NCBI RefSeq assembly: GCF_003672135.1 | Contig: NC_039512.1 | Span: forward strand, 12,850,874 to 12,914,873 | Source of the DNA: Ooceraea biroi | Lineage: Eukaryota > Arthropoda > Insecta > Hymenoptera > Formicidae | Direction of reading: 5' to 3' | DNA length: 64,000 nt | Shown here: positions 1-14,600 of the stretch, piece after piece | How the letters are laid out: the number at the start of each line of letters is the position of its first letter | How positions within the stretch are numbered: position 1 is the stretch's first letter | The notes under the pieces: model-generated | What the model was told of the DNA's origin: nothing | What the model saw: the letters and a program-made list of their open reading frames with translations, nothing else | Database searches by the model: none | Program-made: the position numbers and the translations under genes

Positions 1-3000
1 TTTCGATGGCTTGAGCCGTTCCTGATTCAGGTCCGTGGAAGACCGCTCGCTCGTGCGATTCGCGGCTTTCTCCCGACGCGACCAGTCTCAATGCGGCTGC
101 CTTTCCGAGTCTTCCGGTCGAAGGAACGCATCCTCGAGAGTACGCAGAGCTGAGTTAATCATTGAGTTAACTGCGTACTGTGAGACACGTCGCAAATTAT
201 GCCGTCAATGGGAAAACGGTTAAACCGCGCGCGAGCGCGCGCGCGCAAGTGCCCCTGGACAGTCTTGAGTGTTCTGTGACTGCTCCTGTAGAAGATGTCG
301 GAAATACGGGGGAGAAAGTAGCAAGTTTGATCGGCAAGTTCGATTACGAGTGATTAAGGTGTGTAGTTTCATTGCTGTTTAACGTGAGGAAGTCTCTGGA
401 AATTTTTAGTTTGAAGATTCGCTTTCCTCCACTATACTGAAGACAACTGCTGCAAGAGTGAAGAAACGAAGCAACACTACCGACCATTTTGCTTGAAACA
501 ATTTTGAAATTTCTTTCGAAAAGAAGTAAAAATTCTTGTTCCTAATTTATTATAGAAGGACTTTTAACAATCCAAAATCTAGGAAATCTTAACCAGACGG
601 TGCGGTCATCGAAGAGACATCTTGATCTTTCATGTGTGCTTTGCGGATCATGCAATGCCGAATAGACTAGTCCAATGTGGTCGTAAAATCTGAATAAAAC
701 TTGAGATTTCAACAAGTTTTATCGGTTTTACCACTATTCGAGAGTAATACGACACCGTTGCCAACGAATCATGCGAAATTTTTATTCATGCGGAATGTGT
801 GATGAAGTCAGTAGTTCAGTACATCGTCAAATGAAGATAAAAGAAAAATTTCGTGAAAGTTAAACGCGATTCAAGATAGTAAAAATTCAAATTTTTGTGA
901 AATCCGGCCTCTACATCCATATCTCGCAAGGTACTCTACACGAACGCGGTGAACTTGTCCATGCGGGCGTTGAAGTCTCCGTCGCGTCGTACATTTGCTT
1001 GCTGGAATCTTGAATTGCGTTGAAGTTGAATAGTCGCAAAATTGTGGTGCAGTATATACATTTAGTGTCTAAATTCTTGTTCTCCTGACGTACAGTAATA
1101 AATGTTAATTTATATGATATGTACAGTCAATCTTAAAATAATTATAAAATACTTTTTATTTCATAAATAATGTCTACGCGAATCTCTTTATGCAAATTAT
1201 AAAAGCAATAATAATTATTGGAAAGCAAAACCTGGATAATTATAATGTATAGTATAAAATTATCTTTTAATTATAATTTTGACGATCGAATATAATCATT
1301 ATCGTTTCTGATTTATGTACCGATTCCAATGAATTACTCCTGGATAGATCACTTTGCATCGAAAAGGGAGACTTCAGCGCGTAGAAAACGAGAATCTAAT
1401 TTATCGGGACCATTAAACTGGCGTAACTGATCCGTTTGGAACCAATTAGGTGCATCGACTCCGTAGAGAATCCTGCATTCCGTGGCGGCAATTTGATTTC
1501 CTGAAAAAATCCCAAGTTGCAACGCGGGGTGCCATCTTGAACGTTGTAGCGTGACAAATGATCTCGTCGTAAAGTAAATCCCGTCGGACCGAATATCATT
1601 ACGCCGACGATGATCCGCTATAGCTAGTGCTCAACGATCTCCGTGCTACGTGATATCGGTAAGAAGATCGAGAACCATCCCTTCCTCTCTTTGTGCGACA
1701 GCTCGTTCGAAGTGGCATAAGAAAGTGGCGGTGTGTGGCTTTGTGCTTTTAGCTCGCCGGTGGATTTTTGCAAAAAGCATAATTGTCCGACTGTTGTGCG
1801 ACACGGATTATAAGGATTATTCTCGCAAGTGACGTCTTCTGTGGATATAAGCGTATATGGCCGGTAAGTGTGTTTTGTAACTCGGAGTCATTTACTGCGC
1901 TAAGGGCATGTAATGATCGTAGAAACCCTTTGAATCTCTCAGCGTAGAACGTGTAATGTCCTGTAATAAGAAAACGCAGCAAGAAATACAATTCTTTCTC
2001 AAAAGGAGAAATAATCTTTTTTAGTTAACTAAAATTTACAATTTACTGAAATGGAACGTAAGATACAAAATCCGATGTGTAATAATTTTCCACGCGTACA
2101 TGTCGATTTACAAAAATGCTTTCATTTTCAATTATTTGCACGCGAGTCTGCGATTTTTTGAGTCTACGATGCAGTTCCGCGACGCCCGCGTGCGCTTCTT
2201 CAATAATCCGTGTGTTCTGAGAGCCTCGTCATTGCTGCGAGTTATACAGCTTGTTGGAGCATCCTGTACATTCCTGTACATAAAGGTTTAAGTGGAAGGC
2301 GCAAATACCGGTTCCACGAGAGTTAGACGCGAGTATGTTCGCCTGTGTGCGTACGCGTGGTTATCATGTGTACGTTCGCACGTGGCGGCGCCGCGGCTAC
2401 TCCAGCTCACGATTGGTTGTACACCATGAGCGAATTATGCAATCGTATTGGTTTGTCGACGTCCAAACCGATACAAATGTTGATCGATGAAACAGGCGGC
2501 TTATCTTCTCTATTCACTTTCCACTTTCCTTCTGCGAACGTATTTGCCGACAAATCTAGAAAGTGTAGACTTTATTCGGCGGTTTAATTAGCACGTGCGA
2601 GATTTTTGTACTCGTTTAGCAAGTAACTAGACTACAGCGAAGAAAAATTTAAGGTTTGGAACGTGAAGTGAAAACGAGGGCTCAAAATTATCGCTTACCG
2701 CGTAAATGTATCCGAAATATGACGCCATAGTTTGGTGAGTTATTAATCCGCATTTATTTAAAATTAAACTAAAACGAGCGTTTTTATCTGTAATTAATTG
2801 ATTGAGTCACGATCTGTGAAATATGCATATCAGAATATCAATAAATTTCTCATTATTCAGCATAAAGATGCACCTTTACTTGCTCGAATATCGAAGGGAC
2901 GATGAGGATGAGACTCGTTTACAATTATCTACTTTATGAGGCCTAATGTTAATGTATGATTCATATATAAAGTACTCTTCTCACAGAAATTACTGTGCGT

Positions 3001-6000
3001 TTTCCATTTCGCATCTACTATGTGTAATCAAAGTTGTCGTTGTTGGATAAGAAGCTCATTTCTTCTGTGATTCGCAGATAAGTTACACATTTCTATTTCG
3101 CGGCTTCCAATTTTGTAGACATGTAGCAGACACCGCGGATACTCACGTGCATTATCGCATGTTTAGCGGTACCGACCCTAATCTAGATGAAGTACTTAGT
3201 TTTCTCATTAACGGCGGGCGGATTACTTTGCGACGAGGCGGTGCAGCGCGACTAAGCGTAATTTCTGCATTTAATCCTCGAATGAAATGGATCCCTCGGA
3301 TCTCACCGTCATTACGACGCGACGTGTAGTCGTCTTTTGCGATGCCGGATAATGGCACGGAATGCGCAGGAATGCTGCGGAATGAGGTGGGCGGTTCGGT
3401 CGAAGGTAGAGAAACGACCGAGTAGATAATTGTCGGATATCTTCTGTAGATTAGGTCGGAGCGAGCACGCAGACCCTCTGCCTCTGTATCGCGTTTTTCG
3501 AAAAGAGCCACGTGCCGTAATGAAGAGTGCGAGGATGAGCACTTCTTCATTAAGAAAAAGTCATATGTAATTAAAAGCGATTAGAGAAAACTGTAATGAA
3601 AGGATTTAGATACGATGTAATTTTATAAGAAATAGATGACAAATAAAAATGCGACAGAAGAAATAAAATAATAATATTATAAGAATATACAAATTTAGAG
3701 ATTTGTTTAAATGTCCAGCAAACTTTTTTATCCGATATTTAAATTTTACAGAATATAATGAAAAATGTATGATAATTAAGATAAATATTTTATAATAATT
3801 ACAATTGAGAAATAAGATATTATAATAATCCTTTTCGACACTCAGCAACATTCTTGATGCTCCAGAATCTCTTATCTAAATTTAATAAAAATTAAATAAA
3901 AGAATAAAACGTTAGATATTGTTATAGAAATAAAAATTTGCTATTTCCTTGAATGTTTAGCAAAGTGTGTGGGAATCAAAACGCGCAAGTTGACAACCCT
4001 CTTCTGGGCGTGGTTGGGTCGTGCAAAGTAGCATACACCGAAGGTGAACAAGGTAGGAGATGCACACGAGCTTATCTTTGGTACTAATAAGTTAGTATCA
4101 AAATGCTACTAAATACTGCTAGTCGGGACACGGAATTATTATCCGATATAAATCGAACGGTACACGCCAGGTGATTTATGGATGAGATACGTCGCTTCGA
4201 GTAGTCGGCTGCACGAGAGATCTTTCATTCACTTCAACACATCAGTCTTCGTCTATAATCTGTCTTTTAGTTACTTCCAGTCTAAAAACAGCCCGAAAAA
4301 ATTCCTAATGATGCTTACTGGAATGCACTGAATGGCCGGAAGAGACATAATAACATGGCTAATATATTAAAGAAAGAATGCAACAAGAATACAATACATG
4401 TCCGTCATTTGTTATAATTCATAAAAGTATTAAATATTGAAACAATATTAATATTACATTATTAACAAAAATATAATAATATAAAATATGAAATATATCA
4501 TAATATAAAAATATAATAAATATAAATATGAAAAATATAATATATAATTTTTCATTTACACTTTTGATTACGATTATTTTCTATTTACAAGATCAATTTT
4601 ATAATATATTTGTACAAATTGTTCAGTTAACTGCTCTTCACTTGATCGCGTGCATCGCGTGCATTATTCGTGACTCAAGACATCAGGCCGCACCATGAGA
4701 AAATTTGATTTGCAATCTTATATGCCTTTCTTAATATATTGCCAATCATTCAGAGAGATCTCCCTATTTCTTGAGACATTGAATGACCGAAAGATTTAGC
4801 TTCTTGCGTTAACCGCAATAAGCGTTTAATACGATAAGCATCGTAATTCAATGATGATAAAAAGATAATAGAAATTTCAGTAGAAAAATATTTTTGCGCA
4901 CAGGCTGCAAAAATGTCTAACTAGTAGGCACAATTCGAGCGGTTGGCAAAGTGTTAAGCTAGATAAATTTTTTCGGAATATATGTATCAACTGTTCAGTT
5001 CAAAAGAAATTTGTCCATATATATACATGGATATTTGAAAAATGAGGCAAATATCCCAATAAGACCAAAATACATTTTGCGGCTCGCCACAGTGAGGCAT
5101 GCCGCTCGTAATGCCAAGCTTCATGGATTTAAGAGTAGACAGATGCATCGATAGAGTGCCCGCAACGCTTCTAGTCGCATGGCCATCGGGGTAGCGCCCG
5201 AAGTGGACCGGAACATACATGCGTAACCGTCGTTTCGGTTGATGTAAAAACGTTAGAAAATGCGTTCCGGCTAATAAAATTCAAGTTTAAAAAGGTCTCA
5301 CCAACTTCATCGCTTTGATCTTGATCAAATCTAACAGTACCTGTCTTCAACGAAATATCTCACATAACGTATTGCACAAACAAACAAATAACATGCTGAT
5401 AGTGATCATCTGCTTCTAGATGTGATCTGATTTACCTTGAAATAGCGAAAATCATGTCAAATCTGTGTTGCACATGTCATATAATTTTTATAATATATAA
5501 TAATTTTTAAAATACATATAAAATATTTACATAGCGGAGTGTCATAACTCCTAAAAGAATTAATACTGTGATGAATACAAGGTGATGAAAACGGACCAGG
5601 AAGAAATTATGACGTGCCAATTACATTTATGGCATCTCACTGCTATTGATGGGAATTTATGCGTTCCTTAAATCAGATTCCGTGATATATAATTACGATC
5701 TGAGATGGACAAGTTATAGAAATATTATAAATGTTGAAATTTACGACGATAAAATGAAATATTGAAGTAAATTAAAATAAGAGAAATATAAAATGAAACT
5801 TGAAACAGAATAATGGATTAAATTACATGAACAGTTTAATCGAATTCTAAAAATATTTTTAGAAATAATGAATAACGATTTTTGCTTTCTTGAATAGCTT
5901 ACACTTTTATGTAATCTTCCCGCTAATATCCTGTCGATATTACATCCCGTCGCCATACTCTTTGAAAAAGGCGACGAGCAACGCGGAATAAATATACGTG

Positions 6001-8616
6001 CCTCTTTCTTCCTTTTATCCTCTCCGAGATGGCAAACGCGCGTGATTAATGACGGACGGAGACCGGCAATTTTCGATGTTCCCTTGCAAATTTCTTTCTC
6101 GCTAGTCAACGGATGCGTTTTCCGCGTGCAGGATAATAATTAAGAACGACCTTGATATCATTGGCGTGATATTAAGTCGTTAGGTCGGCTGTGCCAGTGA
6201 AACCGCGATTGGAAACACTTACGACGGCAATTTCGTTAAGCTGCCTCCAATATACAATACTACTTGTCTGATGATCTTGCAGACAGGGCCGTCCTCAAGC
6301 TAATCCTTGCTTCCTCGAGAGGCACGTTTGTCGATCCTACATTTTTTAATCACTGTAAAATGGTTTAGCTTCAAACGTTAGAAATTGCATCGATCTGATA
6401 TAAAAGATTTATATCGGAAAATATTGCGCCATAGATTCATACACGGAAGGAGTCCTTGTAAATATAGAACTCTAGCAAATCATTTCTTTCGTGGTAAGTG
6501 GTGGATACATAACCGGCCCTGCTGGTAGTAATGTCGCGGCGTGATCGCTGCAGCGGGAAACACTATGATTCGCGAGATACACCGCATCATCGACGTCGCG
6601 GATAAAATAAACACGACGAGATTGCTGGTTTTATTCGTCCCAATGCCGGTTTATCGGCTCGAGTTTCGTCGCGTGCAGGAAGCCGGCGAAAGGGAGGCAA
6701 AGATTATTGGCAAAGGCAATTTGCTCTTCCATTTTTCAATGCAATGCGAATGGATATGAAAGTCAGAAGCATAGCCATTTTTGTGTTTTACTTAGGATTT
6801 AGATGAAACAACAGATGATGTAATTATAGAAATCGAGAGTATCGAAGAGATCGTTATCTCGCGAATTTATTTCAGTTCAGAGCTATATGATCGATAACGA
6901 TTCGGCGATGACGATCCTCTTGTCAGACTCTTCATCACTTCTCAAAAACACACATATATCTCAAATCTGAAAAACATACATATAGAGAAAAGCATATACA
7001 GATAAACATGTTTGTCTCCAACGCCGAGAGGACTTACAAAAGTCGTTATTACATATATTGTATGTGTGTATGTGGTAGTACAAACCACACGTGTTAGTTC
7101 TAGAGAAAGTGGACGGTGTTAAAATGAATTGAACGGTTTACAACATGTAATCAGTGTAATCATAGGAAATAAACATCAAAAGACTTGATCTGATTAAAAT
7201 CACATGTGGCTGTCCACATGTGAAAGCTAAAGTCCCTAATCTTGGACCTTGATTAGTCAGTCTTAAAAAGCTGATTTCTCCGATTTACTTTCTATCGGTC
7301 AAATGGTCCACCTGGACAACTGAAACATGCTTGGGCATCACTGCGTCCGAGAAGCAGTCTCGCGTCACAAGGAAACCGCACCCGCACGTGCATCCGCATT
7401 CGGCCCGTTGGCGTTGGAGCGATTGGCGAAGCGTGATTTCATCGTCGCGTGCCGCCTAACGTACAAATTCGGTGCCATGATGCGTGACCGTATCGCATCA
7501 TCAATAAGTTTGGCTGGACAGGATGCATTTCACGTTTATTTTAAGACCGGACGGAGGCGAACAATGCATCATTGCATCATTGACCATATGCCGGATGTGA
7601 TCGCAAGCATTTCCTGTTGATGTTCCTGACGTTAAATTGTTACTCTAGTTTAACATTGATCCGTGTGCAATGCAAGACCGTTGATGAATAATAATATTGA
7701 AACGTACAAAATATTTCCTGTCTTTTGTAAATATCCTGCAAATAATTTTAATAAATTAATCAAAGTTTCTTTTTTAAATCTATATTATTAATATTATAAT
7801 ATCGTATTAAAATACTAAAATTTGTGCCTTTTATCGTACTTGACTGATTTTGCTCATAAATCCTCGTCATTACACAATATCGTTGTAGGGAAGATAGATG
7901 AGCAAGTTCAATATATGCTTTGCAGTACGTTTTAATTTAAAACTGCAGGGATTACCAGCAGTTTTTGCTCCTAGGTCACGTATTAATTCGCACTTTATGC
8001 TACTTTCATAAATTGCTCGTAAATTTGCTCGTTGCGCACTTTCGTTCGTTCGTGTCTACGTTTCTGGAGTCGTTACGTACACACCAAAAAGAAGTAATCG
8101 TGACCGAGATTAATGCTCCAAACGCACGTCGAGCCTTACTCTTCTCTCTCTCTTTCTCTCTCTCCGCCAAGGGAAGTGTAATAGTCTACCTCATTAGCGG
8201 ACGCACACTTCGGATCCTAGATCATCTTCCTTCCTCTTCTCTCACTCCAGGCATCGGTGTAATTTACTGTCCGCACGTTATACGGATTATATACGACAAG
8301 AATCCAAGAAGCGGAGTAGGTGCATAAAGAAGGTGCTGAAGCACAAAAAAATGTATATAAATTTTATCCACTGACTCTCTTAAATCAAAATCATCCCTTT
8401 AGCAGAGAATATTATTTTTATTATTTTCCGTTTTCCAGAGTTCCAGCGTCTTTCTTTAAGCTCTCGATAAATGTGCGTTACATTTAAACTTTGCTGAAAT
8501 AATTTCAACTGGAGCTTGATGCAACGAGCGTGTTGAAATGACGATTTGGAAACGTGTGTCTTGTATTGTATTGCACATGCTTTGCCCAAAATGACATATG
8601 TTGCTTTATGTTGCAG
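1..8616. other. Upstream region without a supported gene
   Basis: No open frame here looks like a conserved protein; the frames present are short and lack recognisable domains or good splice borders. It holds a CpG-rich stretch at about 225-247, a pyrimidine run near 8141-8170 and a perfect hairpin at 7200-7223. Because the first coding exon of the Diego-like gene begins directly after an acceptor at 8616, at least one untranslated exon of that gene should lie here. One candidate ends at the good donor GTAAGTG beginning at 1864, but this is a guess from the donor alone. Confidence 0.5.
7200..7223. repeat. Perfect 10-bp-arm hairpin
   Basis: The arms TCACATGTGG and CCACATGTGA are exact inverted repeats separated by a 4-base loop. 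The arms contain CACATGTG, an E-box-like core. No function is assigned. Confidence 0.6.
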
Positions 8617-8629
8617 ACGCGCGACTGGA

Positions 8630-11600
8630 ATGGCAGAAAAATTGTGCGAGGCGGCTGCTCGTGGCGACGTTCCTCGAGTTACACGCTTGCTCGACGAAAA
8701 CGTTAAGCCGTTGCCCGATGAGGTATGACTTCTTCATTTCTTTTTCGAATTTTTCGAATGTGACAGATACGGATTAAACTATTTAATTTGAAGCCGTTTG
8801 ACTTTTATCTGAAAACTTAAGCGAACAAAATAAGCATTATAAGTTACAGTGTTTCCAATGTCATTTTGTTTTTCTTCGCAAATATATCGGATTAAAAGAG
8901 AAAAATAGTCGAATTTATTGTATATTTTATTCATACTTTAAAGTTTGTGGAATAATCGGATGTAGCGACGTTGAAGGATGCCTCTTGATAAATTAATCGA
9001 TATAATTAAGCAAGAGTTCTAAGAGTACCGCAAAGCGTTAAATTGAATTCCTCTCGTAATTGCTCGCGATGTTAGCTGGAAGGAAAACTCTATTAACGGC
9101 ATCCAGCGCGACTGGCAACACACGATACATTAATTTCATCTATTAATTAATTCGCCCTCACGCAATGCGATTCCCCGCCTGTGCTTGTGTGTTGATCGGA
9201 TTAGATGTAGAATACAGACAGGATGCGGACGTGCGCGCGCGATATGCATTTGTCAAATCCGTTGCGGAATATACGAACGAGTGATCAGCCACTATCCGAC
9301 TAATCAGTCCCGCACTTATTAAAGTTACTTCTGCCTTAATTACGTCGATGAAATTAATCGCTGCCAAGACTTTTCCCGTGGCTGTCGTGTTTGATTTATT
9401 TAATCGTCATTCCGTCGAAAGCTGATATTCTGCACGCAACTTCGTCGTCTCTTGAACAACCGCAATAAATACTCTCTCTCTCTCTTTGTGTACTAATAAA
9501 TATAAAGTACAAGATACACGATAACAAATGTTGTACAAATGTAAAGAAACATGGAATTACATTTTCTTAATAATATATGAGATATGAGGAAACTATAAAA
9601 TTTATATTAAAAATTAAATTCGAGTTTTTAATTTAATCTCAAATTTATGTAAAGTCTGTTATAAAAGATCAATTTGGAAGAGGAAGAGAATTTATTTAGA
9701 CGAGCATTAAAAGAGATGAAAGCGAGCTATTAATTCTACATCGCAAGACATTAATATTGAAGGACCGGAATTGATCAACACTCCAGTATTGATTAAGAAA
9801 TTTTGTCGAATGTCAAAAATACGATAAGATATTCACTTTCGTATGTATGTTTTCGGCGCACGGTTATTAATTAGCGAGGTTTATCGGGCACGAGTTTTAC
9901 AGACACAGTCTCAGGGATATGTTCGGGATTCCCGTTTCATGTTTCAGAATGGCCGAGGGCCCCTGTTGCTGGCGGCGGCAGGTGGTCACGTGGAAGTGTG
10001 TGAGACCCTGTTGCTGCACGGCGTCGATGTCAGCGCGGCGGATGACGTGAGTAGTATTGCATGAGTTTCATTTCACTGCGTCTGCCTTCACATTCCAAAC
10101 AAAATACTATCAGTGTCAACAAAAGGTTAACAAACTACTTGTCAGAGATTTAATGCCGCTTGAAACATTTCTAACAATAAGATGTAATCGTGGAACAACA
10201 GCGAGTGTATACCAGGAAAAGCAATTCGGCACAAATGTGTGTTTAATATTTTGGTTTCTGGGTAACACTAACATTAATTACGGCGCAAATTATAAAATAA
10301 AATAAAATAAAATAATTAAATAAATTAAATTATTTTAATGCCTATCCTATCTTGTGAGGAAAGAATAAATTACATAGCTGCACTTTATGAGCGGTGGAAC
10401 AAAGAACAGGCATTTTATTTCTTAATTACAACGTTAATTTTATTTCAGTTTTTTATTCTGTCCTAAGTAGAATAGATAATTTAGGTACAAGAGCAGTAGA
10501 GCGTGAAGAGGATTTCACTTTTTTCAAGACCATCATTTAGCTTCACCCAGCTTACAACACGTGATTAACTTAAACTACTCTCTCGATGAGAACCACAACT
10601 TCATTCCAACGTTAAAAAATCCCGGAATATGAGTTAACATCCCTGCTTATCCGCTTCCTTGTGACCGGATCCTTCGCAAACACATATTTCCAGTCCTCGA
10701 GTCCGCACGTACACACGACTTCCGGTCATGGGTCAACTAGTAACGCGTCTCCTCGCTTGGTCCCCACCTTTTCCCTCCTCGATGCTCCTCCTTCGTACCC
10801 TTCCTTCTCCCTCCTTCACACATTCGGCTTCCTTTCTTCCTCTTTTCTCGCACGTGCATCGTACGTTGCTTAGGGCAAATAATTTCACTTCTCGACGCTA
10901 AGCAAACGGCAATTCTCCTCAGATCGAGGGAGATTGCGGAAGGGGAAAGAAGAAGGCAGAGAGGGAGAATTAATCGATGCCGAAGTCATAGACCGACGCC
11001 ATGCGGTCGAGCACACGTGCGTGCTCGTCTGATATGTTTGCCTCTTAAATAAAACTACAATAATGAGTATGTACGGCGAGTTTCTTATTAACAGAAAACA
11101 AGAGAAGTCTACAAGAAGACTTAGACTTCTGCTTGAACATATTGCACTTTCTCCGTATGACATAATATGGGATAATTAAAGTTTTTACTTCTTCTCATAT
11201 TATGTAATATCTATATAAATATCTATATAAATTCTCCAGCTTTGAATTTGTCTTTTTTTGACGAAATTTTGAGTCATCATTTTTGCTAACTTTTTATCAT
11301 TAACCATCTTCTTGCGTTGAGATAATATCATCATTTATTCGACATCCTCTATGTTTCTGTAATCAATTTAATGATCATAATAGAAATTTCCATATTAAAT
11401 TTTCATTATGAAGAAAATTAAATCTTACATTACCCGAAGACGTTGTATGTATGTGAGAAAATGTATGGTAATTCTTAAACAGTGTATAATCTATGTTAAT
11501 AGAGTTGAACTTAACTAGGTATATCAGTAGAATTGTACTTGACTAATACGAGATAATTAAAATAATACTTTTACTTGTTTTCGCTTAAAGTGCATGGATT

Positions 11601-14600
11601 CGCACTTTTAGATTTAAATTTAAATTTAGATTATTCGAAATATTTTACATATATAAATTATTTTCTATTCTACTTTATATTTTTCAAAAGATAGCAGCAA
11701 AAAGATATCGACCGTGACAGGATTCGAACCTGCAATCTTCGGATCCGAAGTCCGACGCCTTATCCGTTAGGCCACACGGTCTATTAAGGGTAGTTACCCC
11801 GTATATGAAAACCTATTATCAACCTTCGTGAAAGTCGAGACTTTCATCTTAATATAAATATGCATTAGTTTTGCATATTTTACTCATATTAATTATATTC
11901 ATCTATGTATTATTTTAGTACGCCTAATCAATAGTGATGTTTTATTTATGCAGAAACTAAAATTTGAAGGAAAATCATTTTTATATAGTTAAATTAATTT
12001 TATATATGTTTTGATAAAATGCTTACATATAATTATATAATAATATTAATAATATAATAATAACATAATAATATATAAAATAATTATATAATTAGTAAAG
12101 TTATATCTAATAATCGTAAACCAATCAAGCGAATAAATTGTTTCCAAGATTTATTTCTTGACATCATTCGACAGTTTGATCACCGTTGGCTCGAAAATGG
12201 GCAGCAAACGATCCATAGAAGCACTGGAAGACGAGGTCCATGTCGCGCATATACATGCGGTTTGAAATAAAACAAAGTCGGTCTCGATGTACGATACGGC
12301 GTGACCAGGGAATCGCGCATGCCGTAGTAGAATCCCACTATTGTCTCGCGGGCAATTAGCATGCCCGGTCCGACTCTCCTCTTTATGGGAGGGGTGAATA
12401 CATTAAAACGCTCCTCGCGGCAACATCCCGTCGAATACTCGGATGCACGCGTGGGAGAACGTATATTCCTGCAAATGTGCGAGCGCATCGTACGCACAAC
12501 TCTGGTGTGCTTGGTATATCTCAGATATTTGATATTCATTATATGATGACTTTCAATGAATGAACGTGCACTTGGTACTTATGGATGTCATTAAAAACTG
12601 CGACAATATTTATATATCTCTTATGTTCCAAACGACGCAAAGTCCTAGAAGTATAGATTTGTTAAGTATCCGGGTATTAGAAATAGAGAGAGACAGATTG
12701 TTTAATTAAAATGTAAAATATTAAAAATATATAAATATTTAATCTCCATTATGAATCAAGGAAGAAAAATATTAACATAGACGCACTTCTCAGATCTTCT
12801 GCACTTATTTCTGATGCATGTTCGTCTGCACTTAAGTGCACGGAAAGTGTAAATATATTCAAGAGAAGAAGTATGATTTCTATTATTAGCAATGTTAGAT
12901 AATTTTGTGGGAAATAATAAAAACGATAAAAAATAACTAAAAGCATTAAAAAAATGTATTTTTCTATAATAAAAATGCAGAATATTAAAAAATATATACA
13001 AAGATATATAAAAAACAAGACATACTGGGATTAGCGGGATTTGAACTCGCGTCGTTTCAAATTAGTCAGAATTCACAAGTAGATGCTTGGACTTTAAGAT
13101 ATGGTATCAAGATAATAATCCGGTATCATTCTAATGTGTCAAGAGGTGAAACGGTAATAAAAAAAAAGATGTGTCAGAAGTGGGATTCGAACCCACGCCC
13201 TCAGAGAGGACCAGAATCCTCTAACACCCGTTTTAGACGGGTAAGGTGACAACCTTGAGTCTGGCGCCTTAGACCGCTCGGCCATCCTGACATATGACTA
13301 CGTCGTCTGATTTTACTTATGATATATTATTATGACTTTTCAAAGGTCGTTAACTCCTCAAAGAAATTCTCATGTTTTCAAAATGCACATTTCCATGTAT
13401 CATCGATATCTTCATCTTCATCTTTTTTCTTTCTTCATATATATTTGCCGTGATGTGATATATGTCGTTCCTTTCTAGCTTTCTTTTCATCATTTTAATC
13501 CTTTCTAACGGCGTTTTTAGCCGTTAAAATGTCAACATAATTATAATTTAGTCAGATAATCCTCGTCCCTATGCATAAATCCGAGCTTGGAACGAGATTA
13601 CGTGATCAGATCCCCCGCACATCCCGCATAGTGCCCGCGTTCTGTGTGTAGGTCCCTATTGAAAGCCTCCCACAACTTCTTATTCTGTGGCAGCGAAGAA
13701 AGTGCTTGGCTTGGCACGCCGTATCTCTTCCCATCGCACTTTCGGCCGATGTTATATGGCCACAATAAAATTGAAGCAAGCAACCAACTGCTAGGAACGC
13801 CACTGACGTTCTGCAGTCTCGTCTCGGTTTCATGCCTAGCTTATGATCTACGTTCCAGGGACGTAGACTTCGGAGGTGGTAAGGCACTTGAATGATGACA
13901 AGCGATGATGAAGCTAAAGAAGCTATGAATCCGATCCTTGCATAACGAAGAGTTTTGCATCATCTTTGAGAATATCTTTTAATGTATCTTTTAACATGTA
14001 TTCGACATTTTAAATATGTCATTATTTGATTGACGTTCTGTTCTGTTCTCAATGTTCTTAGGGCTATAAAAGGCTTAAATCCGCTACTGATCGCTGATCC
14101 ATGACGATGAATCGTAAATGCGAGCGCCTCATTCCCTTGTTGTTCTATAGTGTCTTTTTCCACACGATCAGAGAAGAGGGAAGAGAAGAGAAGAGTACAT
14201 AGACCCGTTTGTAGAGGAATGAGAGATAAGGCTGAGTTACAACGAAGGACAATCTTTGTACCTTCACTCTTTCAGCTTTCTTCTCTTTCCTCTTTTCAAT
14301 CATTTCCTTTCTTCTTCTTTTAAATTTGATTTCTAGAATCGTATAGATTTTTCTTTATTTACTTTTGTACACAGATTTATGTACAAAATATTACATATCT
14401 CGTATTTTTTTTAAATTGATGATTAAAATGATATAAACAATTTAGTCTACATTACATTTTTATATAGAATTAAGGAAAGTAATGTTCCAAAATAATTTAA
14501 TTAAAAAAAATAATTTAGATAAAAAATAAAAACCTGCAAATAATATTATAATTGTGATACATCTTGCATAAAAAGTTTTCCATATAAAGTTCTTGTAAAA

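Noticed and set aside
3152..3550. 132-codon minus-strand frame
   Set aside because: Low-complexity Arg/Ser content, an overlapping open frame and no conserved pattern; probably chance in a GC-richer patch.
12180..12546. Open frames on both strands as a gene inside the Diego intron
   Set aside because: Neither frame shows a recognisable domain, splice borders or a composition typical of coding sequence; overlapping openness on both strands argues against it.
13598..13895. Overlapping minus-strand frames (61 and 93 codons) as an exon or transposase remnant
   Set aside because: No motif could be tied to a family; left unassigned.
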